Source of the DNA: an uncultured Saprospiraceae bacterium
GTDB lineage: Bacteria; Bacteroidota; Bacteroidia; Chitinophagales; Saprospiraceae
NCBI GenBank assembly: GCA_937951615.1
Contig: CALFBH010000077.1
Span: forward strand, 62,001-126,000
Direction: 5' to 3'
DNA length: 64,000 bases
The notes beneath the pieces are model-generated. The model ran no database searches. It saw nothing but the letters and a program-made list of their open reading frames with translations, and was not told where the DNA came from. Numbering within the stretch: the stretch's first letter is position 1; every line of letters starts with the position of its first letter. The position numbers and the translations under genes are program-made. Of this stretch, positions 24,649-32,482 are shown in pieces.

Positions 24649-25781
24649 AGTTCTGCAAAAGTAGTAATAGTCATAGTTTGATTATGCAATTGGGCAAATT
24701 GATTATTGAAATTAACAGGGCATATTTCTCCATAAGAATAAAAACCAAGTGTTGGTATATCGCCAAAAGTATCCTGAATGGCTTCTGTTTCTTCTTCGAT
24801 ACGTTGATCCAGTACGATTTTTCTGCCTACACAACTAATGAGTAAGGCCAGTTGCGGTGCAGGAATCCCTTCAAGACATTTATTGGCAGCATCATAAACA
24901 CCATCTACCAAATGATCTGGATTGCAGCGCATTAATTGTACTGTACTACCTTCTGGAATATCTCCTGCAAAAGTCATGCTTTTTGTAGATTCATCCACAG
25001 AAAGTATCGTTCGTACAAGCTGTGACTTCCCATCATTGGTCGTCAGAGCTAAAGGAAAAAATAATGCTGAACCTGGAAGGTCATCTGCCAGATCACCCAG
25101 GTAATTTTTATACAGATCTAATGCGTCTTTATTATCCAATTGATACAGTTTGTTATCTTTAGACTTAGTAACGCTGCGACGGGGACCAAAAGTATCGAAA
25201 CCAGCACCATGGGAAGAAGCTATTTGTAAGTGATCTCCATACAAACCAACAGCAATAATATTTCCTGTATCTGGTAATTGATTTAATCCGAGGAGTGTTT
25301 TTTCAAAGCGTGCGTCATCTCCAGCCAGACCACCAGTGATTGTAACTCCAGACGGCAGATTTTTATTAAATCCTTCTACCAGTTTATCGCCATTTACATG
25401 ATGCCCATCTGAAAACAAAAGAACGTGTTTTAATTGTTCGGCAGGTAATTGTTGGGATAAAGCCAAGCCTGCCTTATAGCTATTCTTTACTTCACTTATA
25501 TTAATTTTTTGGGATACAAGCTCGGTATGCTCAAAGGAAATTCCAGTCAATATTAGTCCTTCGTCAGAGACATTTGTACCTGCAATTTGCCCGGAAGTAG
25601 AACAACTAATAAAATGAGCATCAGAACAAATTTCCTGTAATTTCTGTACAATAGCATTATCCTCAAGGAAATAACGATTGCCAAATGCAAATATAAGCTG
25701 ACAGGATGCAAGGGTTTCAGATAAGCTTTCTTTAATATCTTCTTGTTTGTTAATGTTGAATTGCTGAGTCGTAATTGCCAT
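24645..25781 (-). CDS. FIST domain signal-transduction protein
   Basis: The 378-residue soluble protein has FIST_N and FIST_C domains. Typical sequences are LIFAFGNRYFLED, HFISCSTSGQIAGTNVSDEG, LLFSDGHHVNGDKLVEGF and ITGGLAGDDARFE. The C-terminal half has ALLISCVGRKIVLDQRIEEE and FYSYGEICPVNFNNQFAQLHNQTMT. FIST proteins are thought to sense small ligands such as amino acids. The gene overlaps the histidine kinase by 4 bp, so the two likely form one sensory unit. Confidence 0.9.
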   Translation of the reverse strand: MAITTQQFNINKQEDIKESLSETLASCQLIFAFGNRYFLEDNAIVQKLQEICSDAHFISCSTSGQIAGTNVSDEGLILTGISFEHTELVSQKINISEVKNSYKAGLALSQQLPAEQLKHVLLFSDGHHVNGDKLVEGFNKNLPSGVTITGGLAGDDARFEKTLLGLNQLPDTGNIIAVGLYGDHLQIASSHGAGFDTFGPRRSVTKSKDNKLYQLDNKDALDLYKNYLGDLADDLPGSALFFPLALTTNDGKSQLVRTILSVDESTKSMTFAGDIPEGSTVQLMRCNPDHLVDGVYDAANKCLEGIPAPQLALLISCVGRKIVLDQRIEEETEAIQDTFGDIPTLGFYSYGEICPVNFNNQFAQLHNQTMTITTFAEL

Positions 25782-25963
25782 AAAAAAGTATTTATAGATT
25801 TAGATACTATGTATACGGTTATCTAAAACAAATGTTGTCAAAAAAAAGTAAATTTTTTACAGATTCTTGTCGCAAGTGTGTGGCAAATAAATTATTATAC
25901 TTTATTTTTAAATATCTTGTCAGGTGTTATTTTTCAACAAAAAATGATTCAAAATAAGGCATA

Positions 25964-27373
25964 TTATCTAGTTGTTAAGTTTGATAATTTTTCCAAAAGC
26001 CACTGTTTATCACCAATATACTCCAGTCTTTCCATTTTTTGTTGAATAGAAGCCGGAGACATTCTGCTGAATCCGTTCTTTGTTCTGAATAATGGCAGTA
26101 GAATTTTGATAAATCCCATCATGCCTGCTTTAGCCTGCGTCGAAAAAGCTTTGTTTTTTTTCAAAAAACCTTTAAAGGATTCTGCAAGATTATATAATGC
26201 TTCTTCTTCATTGAGTTCATAATAGGTTTTAAGTAAGAGCAGTTTTCGACTCGTCTCGTATTGCAGACTTTTCATTTCAGACTGATTGAGCATAGCTAGA
26301 GCTGCTTCAAATTGTTGTTCATTAAACAGAATAACACTCATGTTGAAAGCACGGACACTATCTCGGAGTTCAGGCCGTATTGCTGTAAGATATGTTTTTA
26401 TAAATGACTTTGCCCAAGCAAATTTTTTCAATATACAGGCAGTGACAACAATATTTCGGATTCGATTGATAGGCATGTAGGGTCCTGAGTATAAGGCATT
26501 TTGCTCAATCATTTTGTTGATTATGTCAAAAAGAATATTGACATAATTGTTTTCGCTAAAACGGCGGATGCAAAAATTATAGGCTATTGTATATAACTCA
26601 TTCAGGTCTTTACTACTGATTTCATCTTGATATTGATTCAGCAAACGGAGGAATTCATAAAAAGTAGCTTCTTTATCTTCTTTCAAGACGAGTGTGGCCT
26701 GATAGTATAATTTTATCAGCGGTTCCCGACTGACGGATATATTACGAGATAATTTCAGGATTAAATCTAAGTCATCTACCTGAAAACTCATGTTATATAC
26801 ACTTTGCATAGATAGCCCACTAAAATAATGTCCAAACATCCGACAAAAAAAATGAACCTGAAGACTTCTGATGGTTTCTTCAGAAAATTCCTGAAATACT
26901 TTTAGGCTTTTGGTCGCGCTCAGATTTTCCAGATAAGCATTTTTGAGCATGTAGTCTTCCAGAAAATAAGTACTGCTTTTCCTTTTGGGATGAAACCTTT
27001 TCTCCGCATCTTCATAACGACGATGTAGCTCTGTATTGTTTTTATCGGTCAAAGCCTGCAAAAGCAATTTTTGATAAGTAGCGGTCTCTTTTTGCAATTC
27101 AAGTTGTACCAAATATGCTTCCGCCAAATGAAGTAATTTGCTAGTATGTACACTCAATGAAGAAGTTCCTGTACGGATATTGCATTTCTTAGTAATAACG
27201 CCCAAAGGAATTTTCTCATTATTTGAAGCATCTAGATATGGGTATAAATATTGGTATAGTATGCTCAGTTTTTTATTTTTATTAAAAAAAGGAGAATTTA
27301 TAAATAACTCGAAGTCTGATTTTTCAGCTTCATTAAATTTACTGACCAATGCTTTTAACTTTTTTACGCTCAT
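25964..27373 (-). CDS. Conserved hypothetical helical protein
   Basis: The 469-residue protein has no signal peptide. The opening LKALVSKFNEAEKSDFELFI then NSPFFNKNKKLSILYQYLYP resembles a family that seems abundant in Saprospiria-type genomes and has no assigned function, as far as I can tell. The whole sequence is predicted helical, with regularly spaced helix pairs resembling TPR-like repeats (EEALYNLAESFKGFLKKNKA). No catalytic motif is visible. The gene stands alone with an A/T-rich leader. Confidence 0.7.
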   Translation of the reverse strand: MSVKKLKALVSKFNEAEKSDFELFINSPFFNKNKKLSILYQYLYPYLDASNNEKIPLGVITKKCNIRTGTSSLSVHTSKLLHLAEAYLVQLELQKETATYQKLLLQALTDKNNTELHRRYEDAEKRFHPKRKSSTYFLEDYMLKNAYLENLSATKSLKVFQEFSEETIRSLQVHFFCRMFGHYFSGLSMQSVYNMSFQVDDLDLILKLSRNISVSREPLIKLYYQATLVLKEDKEATFYEFLRLLNQYQDEISSKDLNELYTIAYNFCIRRFSENNYVNILFDIINKMIEQNALYSGPYMPINRIRNIVVTACILKKFAWAKSFIKTYLTAIRPELRDSVRAFNMSVILFNEQQFEAALAMLNQSEMKSLQYETSRKLLLLKTYYELNEEEALYNLAESFKGFLKKNKAFSTQAKAGMMGFIKILLPLFRTKNGFSRMSPASIQQKMERLEYIGDKQWLLEKLSNLTTR

Positions 27374-27676
27374 ATAATGTTGCTATCTTTTTGTAATGCA
27401 AGTATAAACAAATCATTAAAATTAATATTAGAAAAAGGGAAAAATTTACCCTTTTTGAAAAGAAATACTATGCTAACTTTGTAATATCAAAACATCCGAT
27501 CTATAAATCCACTTTGAACGGATTAAAAAATGCTCTAGGTATCCAGCCTTAGTCTCACAATCCCCAAGTAAAATTTCAAACCTGTATTTAACAATACTGA
27601 ATGCTTGTTTATGTAATGTATTACATAAATAGGACATTAGGTATCATTAGGGTACTGCTTTTCTCAAAAAATGTGA
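27374..27676. other. Non-coding spacer
   Basis: About 300 bp upstream of the relic. It is A/T-rich, with stop codons in all frames; a plus-strand frame beginning near 27601 has no protein-like character. I see no RNA gene. Confidence 0.5.
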
Positions 27677-27859
27677 AAGGTGGCATTGGTATTTTACAGA
27701 TTAGACTTATTTTTAAACAAACTAAATACAGAAAATGGCAATTTGGGACTATACAATCCTTCCGATTTGAATCTGGATGGAGACATTAATGGAGACGATA
27801 AAATAATCTGGGACAGGAACAAGGGAACGTTCTCCTGCACACCAGGTATCGAAGAATAA
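27677..27859 (+). pseudogene. Relic of the dockerin-like C-terminal module
   Basis: In frame with the stop at 27857-27859 the sequence reads NTENGNLGLYNPSDLNLDGD then INGDDKIIWDRNKGTFS. This matches the end of the shared module of the giant proteins (for example YLPTDYNLDGDVNGADKAIW). The frame has no start codon and is closed upstream by a TGA at 27674-27676. The ending (CTPGIEE) differs from SSRVPK. It is the last fragment of a fifth, lost, module-bearing gene. Confidence 0.7.
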
Positions 27860-27879
27860 CATTTATGGTTGAGTAAGTT

Positions 27880-27913
27880 CGGGTGTATGTTTTACAAAGG
27901 TATCATACACCCG
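27880..27913. repeat. 10-bp perfect hairpin
   Basis: cgggtgtatg (27880-27889) pairs with catacacccg (27904-27913) around a 14-nt loop. It lies 20 bp after the stop of the relic gene and could be the relic's old terminator. Confidence 0.55.
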
Positions 27914-27969
27914 ACAATTTAGCCTTTTGACAAGATTATTAAACTACTTTTTTATTAAACTATATTTTT

Positions 27970-28005
27970 CTACGGGACTGCTTGAGTTTTCAGGCAGTCT
28001 CGTAG
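27970..28005. repeat. 12-bp hairpin with one G-U pair
   Basis: ctacgggactgc (27970-27981) pairs with gcagtctcgtag (27994-28005). It is the second of three successive hairpins in a non-coding stretch. Confidence 0.5.
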
Positions 28006-28084
28006 GGGCGACAAAACAATGATGATGATTAAACTAAACGACAACACTCGCCCTGTTTCCTGACTTTTGTTAGTGGAACACCAA

Positions 28085-28129
28085 GAGCTTGTTGAGCGTT
28101 TGCTTTCACAGCAAATGTTCAACAAGCTC
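28085..28129. repeat. 20-bp stem inverted repeat (gagcttgttga...tcaacaagctc)
   Basis: gagcttgttgagcgtttgct pairs with agcaaatgttcaacaagctc with two G-U positions and a 5-nt loop. It is followed by A residues on the plus strand, so it is not a plus-strand terminator. It looks like a REP-type intergenic repeat. The rest of 28130-28274 holds nothing I can name. Confidence 0.6.
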
Positions 28130-28274
28130 GAAAAAATAGCATAAATATACCTGCCTCTAATGAGGTTCTGACGTTAGTCTGGGACGGCCGCCCGACTGCG
28201 AACGGTATTGCTATGCTTTAGCATTATTTTTTTATAAATAAAACAATGATTATGGAAAATTTGAATTTTAATGT

Positions 28275-28862
28275 CTACTGATTAAACTCACCATAAGGAA
28301 TTATTGTCCAACTCACATCTGCCAGTTGAGCCTCAATAAACTGCTCCAGTTTATACAAAGCTGGTGGACTGTCATGCCGGTTTTTTATGGTATGTGCCTG
28401 TCCATCAATTTGAATAAAAGTAGTTGTTTCCGGCATATCATATATCTGCGGAGCACCTGCGCGGGGATATTGCCCGGCAAGGGAGAAAAAACCAATTTCT
28501 TCTGCCTTACTTTGAATATTAACGATTGCTTCCTTGCCTGCATGACCAGCATAATAACCTAGTCGATCCACATGCGCCATGCCGTGATATTTGACCATAC
28601 CATCATCATAGATTTTGAGTTCAAAGGAAGGACATTTACCATAACAAGGCATACGTTTCAGGCGGGCAATGACAACAGGCTCAACAGGCTTAGTATCTTT
28701 TTCAAAAGCACCAGAACGGGGCGGCTCTACAGGCTTCGTTTTTTTCCAGGTGACTTCTTTATCCGGTGCATTTTCTTTTTGTGGAAGTTGCTCAGATATT
28801 TTTGGCGTACATGCAGCTACAAAAAGAACAGCGAGGAGCAATATAAAAGTATTTTTTTTCAT
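28275..28862 (-). CDS. DUF6438-like lipoprotein
   Basis: The 195-residue protein has a lipoprotein signal (MKKNTFILLLAVLFVAAC). A low-complexity linker with repeated TKPVEP follows. The conserved domain opens RLKRMPCYGKCPSFELKIYD and continues DDGMVKYHGMAHVDRLGYYAG. The CxGxCPxxxLxIxxDG pattern is that of DUF6438 proteins of Bacteroidota, of unknown function. It is probably anchored in a membrane facing the periplasm. It stands alone on the minus strand. Confidence 0.75.
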   Translation of the reverse strand: MKKNTFILLLAVLFVAACTPKISEQLPQKENAPDKEVTWKKTKPVEPPRSGAFEKDTKPVEPVVIARLKRMPCYGKCPSFELKIYDDGMVKYHGMAHVDRLGYYAGHAGKEAIVNIQSKAEEIGFFSLAGQYPRAGAPQIYDMPETTTFIQIDGQAHTIKNRHDSPPALYKLEQFIEAQLADVSWTIIPYGEFNQ

Positions 28863-28988
28863 GTCAAATCTGTTAGATGTCGATAGTCAATGGCTGAAAT
28901 TTAGTAATATTGTTTTATAAGTTTTACACGCATTTTGCAAAGCAAAATGAAATACTGAAATGACCTGAAGGCTAAAAACAGCCATCGT

Positions 28989-29010
28989 CCATGGACTATC
29001 GACCATCGTC
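28989..29010. repeat. 22-bp phrase, identical to 18742-18763
   Basis: Exact second copy, 15 bp downstream of the stop codon of the DUF4231-like gene. A small hairpin cattttgc/gcaaaatg lies close by (28930-28950), and similar words flank the copy at 2715-2778. Confidence 0.65.
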
Positions 29011-29024
29011 TTTTGATTTTGAAT

Positions 29025-29954
29025 TTATTTTGGCAAATCACCCTGCCGGTCATCAATCGTATCCACAAACTCTGCCATCCAGCCATTATTTTCTGTTATA
29101 ATAATTTGTTCACAAGCCTGCACAAACTGTCTGCGTTGTGTATCGCTTTTCATCTGTCCCCATTGGGTCAATGTCAATTCTAGTTTATCGGCTGCCGATT
29201 GGTAAGCAACAATCAGATATTCATAACGATTAGCAGCAAAATAAGAGGCGAGTGCGCCCGAAATAGTGGTAATAAAAGCCACCCAAATAGAGGTATAGCT
29301 ACTGAATTCTGGGTTGATTACAGGCAATAAGGCTAAAATTGCTCCAACCGTTCCTAAAAAATAACCAGTCATTTTAGCCGTATTTTCCTTCTGCTGATAT
29401 TCAAGAGCCTTAGGGCGGTAATATCCGTCCTTTTGGTCGTTCACCCTTTTGGTAATATATTCGTCAAAAGACATGTCGACCGAAGGCATATTTGCCTGCA
29501 ATTGCTGTTCAGAAAGCGCAATATGCTGAATGTCTTTGCGTCTTTTTGCAATATCAGTAATACGTTGATGCGCAACAGCATCGGGATTACTGCGATGGTA
29601 AGGTGCTGCTTTCATCAGGTACAAAAAGGTTTCTGATTTGAAAGCTTCAGCAACGGAGCGGGCTTTGAGCCATTGCTTTTCCTTGGATGCGCTCAACATT
29701 TTTCCACCAAAATAAGCTGCTAAGGCAATGCTGCCTGCGCTTAGTCCACTCAAGACTTGTTGCGTTATTTTTTGAATGGATATATCAATGCTGATACCAC
29801 CCGTTGCCACAAGATGACTAAGTATACTGAATAAAGCACTACTTATAATGAGTGTGAGTAAAATGACCCGCCACTTACTGATCTGAGATTTTATCTGTAC
29901 AGAGGTCGCGTCCCATTTATTATATTCCTGCCAAAGGTATTGAAGAGATGTCAT
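29025..29954 (-). CDS. DUF4231/SLATT-like membrane protein with two 2TM modules
   Basis: The 309-residue protein consists of two similar halves, each with a helical hairpin in the membrane. Segments are at about 27-50 and 66-86 (LTLIISSALFSILSHL; GLSAGSIALAAYFGG), and at about 195-215 and 222-242 (MTGYFLGTVGAILALLP; IWVAFITTISGALASYF). Each half has soluble helices rich in Glu, Lys and Arg, ending ITENNGWMAEF. That pattern fits DUF4231 and the related SLATT domains, which elsewhere act as pore-forming effectors in nucleotide-signalling conflict systems. No nucleotide cyclase, SLOG or other conflict gene is adjacent, so that function is not supported here. Confidence 0.65.
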   Translation of the reverse strand: MTSLQYLWQEYNKWDATSVQIKSQISKWRVILLTLIISSALFSILSHLVATGGISIDISIQKITQQVLSGLSAGSIALAAYFGGKMLSASKEKQWLKARSVAEAFKSETFLYLMKAAPYHRSNPDAVAHQRITDIAKRRKDIQHIALSEQQLQANMPSVDMSFDEYITKRVNDQKDGYYRPKALEYQQKENTAKMTGYFLGTVGAILALLPVINPEFSSYTSIWVAFITTISGALASYFAANRYEYLIVAYQSAADKLELTLTQWGQMKSDTQRRQFVQACEQIIITENNGWMAEFVDTIDDRQGDLPK

Positions 29955-30070
29955 ATAGCAAAAGTATCATTTTTTGGGAACAATGAAAAGAAATAAATTT
30001 GGTAAGTCTTTTGTACTATAGAGTGAGTGTAACAGATAATTTCTATTTTTGTAAAAATTGCTTTGTATCC

Positions 30071-31279
30071 ATGAAGTCTATTTACACCTTCCATATCCTA
30101 GTCCTGCTGGCTATAAGTACACAACTTATTGCCCAGAATACAGCACAGCAAATCGACAAAGCTGCGCAGGAATTAGCGACCCTAAAACAAAAGGAAAAAG
30201 ATTTAAAAAACAAACTGGAAACACTTCGGCTCACAAAAGTGAAGGAAGACCTCAAATCTGTAGGCTATCCTAAATGTTCATCCGGTTGCGAAGTGGTGGA
30301 GCATGAAGCCTTGAGTTTGTGTTATGATGAAGAACATGAGCAGGCGCGTTGGGTTGCGCACATCCTGATTCCTGAAGTGACAGATGGCAATCTCAATCGA
30401 ACCAATGATTTTCGGGAAGATGATAAGGTGAAAACGGGTTCGGCGACACTTGATGATTACTGGTTTAGCGGTTATGACCGGGGGCATGTTGCACCTTCTG
30501 CTGATTTTCGATGGTCGAAAAAAGGCATCAGCGAATCTTACTTGTATTCCAATATGAGCCCGCAACTCGCCGAACTCAATCGGGAAAGATGGGCAGAGTT
30601 GGAAGGCTTTATCCGGAATTATGTCATTGCAAATGGTCGTCAGGTACATGTAGTGGCTGGCGGTGTGCTAGAAGATGGGTTGGGAACAATTGGTGAAAAC
30701 CAGGTCAGTATTCCCAACTTATATTATAAAATTGTACTGGACGAAGCCAATAAGAGAACCATCGGATTTATCCTGCCCAATAAAGACTGTATCTATCCGC
30801 TAGAAAGTTATGCAGCTTCGATTGATAGTATTGAAGCCTTGACAGGTATTGATTTTTTTCCCAATATAACAGAATCCTGGGAAAGTGATTTTGACTATAA
30901 AAAATGGAAATCGGAAGATGAATCGGTCATTTCGGATGCCAATCCGATGCAGCCGCCTTTGCCAAAAGGGCTTTTTAATACGGTACAGGCTCGACTGTAC
31001 GAAGGCGATGTCATTACAGTTTGTGGCAAAGTAGTGGCAACAAAACTTAGTCAGAAGTCTGGTGCAACTTTCCTCAATTTAGATAAAAAATTTCCCAATC
31101 AAATTTTCAGTGTCTCTATTTGGAAAGACAACCGCAATAATTTTAGCTACCCACCTGAAGTATATTTGCTGGGCAAAAAGATATGCGTCACAGGCAAAGT
31201 TTCCATGTACCAAGGCAAGCCGACCATGAATATCAGCGACCAAAGTAAAGTGACTGTAGTAGATGATGCGGAGTTTTAG
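30071..31279 (+). CDS. Secreted DNA/RNA non-specific endonuclease with C-terminal OB-like domain
   Basis: The 402-residue protein has a signal peptide (MKSIYTFHILVLLAISTQLI, cut near AQ). A coiled coil about 25-60 follows (AQELATLKQKEKDLKNKLET). The NUC1-type nuclease domain (about 65-270) has the active-site sequence YDRGHVAPSAD with general base His139, and the metal-ligand region NMSPQ ... LNRERWAELE. The last 110 residues (RLYEGDVITVCGKVVATKLS ... VYLLGKKICVTGKV) resemble an OB-fold nucleic-acid-binding domain. It probably degrades extracellular DNA/RNA for nutrients or in competition. The start at 30071 gives the signal peptide; an upstream frame extension does not. Confidence 0.88.
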   Translation: MKSIYTFHILVLLAISTQLIAQNTAQQIDKAAQELATLKQKEKDLKNKLETLRLTKVKEDLKSVGYPKCSSGCEVVEHEALSLCYDEEHEQARWVAHILIPEVTDGNLNRTNDFREDDKVKTGSATLDDYWFSGYDRGHVAPSADFRWSKKGISESYLYSNMSPQLAELNRERWAELEGFIRNYVIANGRQVHVVAGGVLEDGLGTIGENQVSIPNLYYKIVLDEANKRTIGFILPNKDCIYPLESYAASIDSIEALTGIDFFPNITESWESDFDYKKWKSEDESVISDANPMQPPLPKGLFNTVQARLYEGDVITVCGKVVATKLSQKSGATFLNLDKKFPNQIFSVSIWKDNRNNFSYPPEVYLLGKKICVTGKVSMYQGKPTMNISDQSKVTVVDDAEF

Positions 31280-31354
31280 TGAAATGAATGAGAGAATGAG
31301 AGAATGAATGAATGGAACTATTACCCCAACATCGCAATCAACCAATCAACCCAA

Positions 31355-32158
31355 TCAAAGCATAGACTTCATCAACTTATACATACTCATACGATCTCCG
31401 GCCAGAGATTCCATCCCATCAACATAAAGCGTCGTACCACTTACATAAGAAGACATAGGACTGGAAAAAAATATAACAGCATTAGCGACATCTTCTACGC
31501 TGCCAAATCTTCCCATTAGGTTTTTATGCTCTTCAGCATCGAAGAAATCTTGCATCATAGGTGGATAATTATCTAGCCCAGAAGAATCTATGGTACCTGG
31601 TGCAACAGCATTGACACGGATATTATATTCTGCCCATTCCTGAGCCAGCGATTTGGTCAGATTTTCTACCCCTGCACGGGCTGCACCAGTATGAGCCATA
31701 CCCGGAAAACCACGAAACACATTAGCTGTAATATTGACAATCACACCATGCTTTTGAGGAATGAAAAAGGATTTTGCCATTTCCTGTGAAACGTAAAATG
31801 TGCCATTCAGGTTATTATTAATGACTGCTGCCCAACCGTTTTCACTGATGAGTTCGGCAGGGGCAGGGAACTGTCCGCCTGCATTATTGATGAGAATGTC
31901 GAGCTTATTGTGACAGGCTTCAATATGTTTCACTAGAGCTTTAATTTCATCCGTTTTTCTAATATCGCAGGCTTTATAATCACATGTTCCATACTCCGAA
32001 AGCTCGGAAGCCGCTTTCTGTAAGGGTTCTTCTTTTCGGGAGGCTATGGTTACTTTCGCGCCCAATTGTAGGAACATTTTTGCTATTCCATAACCTATTC
32101 CACTTCTACCGCCTGTTACGAGAACAGTTTTGTCTTTAAATAAATCTTTCTGGTACAT
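31355..32158 (-). CDS. Short-chain dehydrogenase/reductase, PECR-like
   Basis: The 267-residue Rossmann enzyme has the cofactor motif VTGGRSGIGYG and the structural NNAG. The usual YxxxK pair is not in place; the region reads MAHTGAARAGVENLTKSLAQ. That is the pattern of peroxisomal trans-2-enoyl-CoA reductase and 2,4-dienoyl-CoA reductase relatives, which also depart from the canonical catalytic motif. The end, SSYVSGTTLYVDGMESLAGD, fits the family. A role in fatty acyl-CoA reduction is likely but not certain. The start MYQKDLFKDK at 32156-32158 was chosen over one seven codons upstream. Confidence 0.83.
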   Translation of the reverse strand: MYQKDLFKDKTVLVTGGRSGIGYGIAKMFLQLGAKVTIASRKEEPLQKAASELSEYGTCDYKACDIRKTDEIKALVKHIEACHNKLDILINNAGGQFPAPAELISENGWAAVINNNLNGTFYVSQEMAKSFFIPQKHGVIVNITANVFRGFPGMAHTGAARAGVENLTKSLAQEWAEYNIRVNAVAPGTIDSSGLDNYPPMMQDFFDAEEHKNLMGRFGSVEDVANAVIFFSSPMSSYVSGTTLYVDGMESLAGDRMSMYKLMKSML

Positions 32159-32482
32159 ACTCATCAATTTTGTATGCAAATAACGGGTTTCAAGATGAAA
32201 AAAAGAACTGATTGAGGAACAGGTTTAAAATTAGTGTATTTAATATTTTCCTGATTCCCAGATATTGAATCAGAATGATTGTTATCTGATTGTTTTGTAA
32301 GTATGGTGAACTGATTTGTAAGGGCTTGTCTAAGTAACTATTTTTTTATTATTTGTTGAATTTGTAAATATTCGCAAATATAAGTGTCACATAATGTGAC
32401 ATTTGTGACTAGAATATTAGTTTTTTACGCTATAAATTGCCCTAAAAGAAGCAGACTTCACTCCTCCATTTACTAAGTAATT
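32159..32482. other. Divergent intergenic region before the giant-protein block
   Basis: The 324-bp region is A/T-rich and non-coding, shared by the divergent SDR and CotH-protein genes. The only structured site I see is a 17-bp palindrome at 32385-32401. No clear TAnnTTTG element precedes the CotH gene. Confidence 0.5.
32385..32401. promoter_or_regulatory. Candidate operator palindrome upstream of the CotH-protein gene
   Basis: tgtcacataatgtgaca is a palindrome of 8-bp arms around a central A, 82 bp before the start codon. It has the size and symmetry of a dimeric repressor or activator site. It does not match the CRP consensus. Confidence 0.4.

Noticed and set aside
27601-27789. 62-codon plus-strand frame
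   Set aside because: Out of frame with the recognisable module relic that overlaps it and without protein-like features.
29025-29954. Complete SLATT-based defence system
   Set aside because: No cyclase, SLOG, TIR or other conflict gene is adjacent; neighbours are a lipoprotein and a divergent nuclease.
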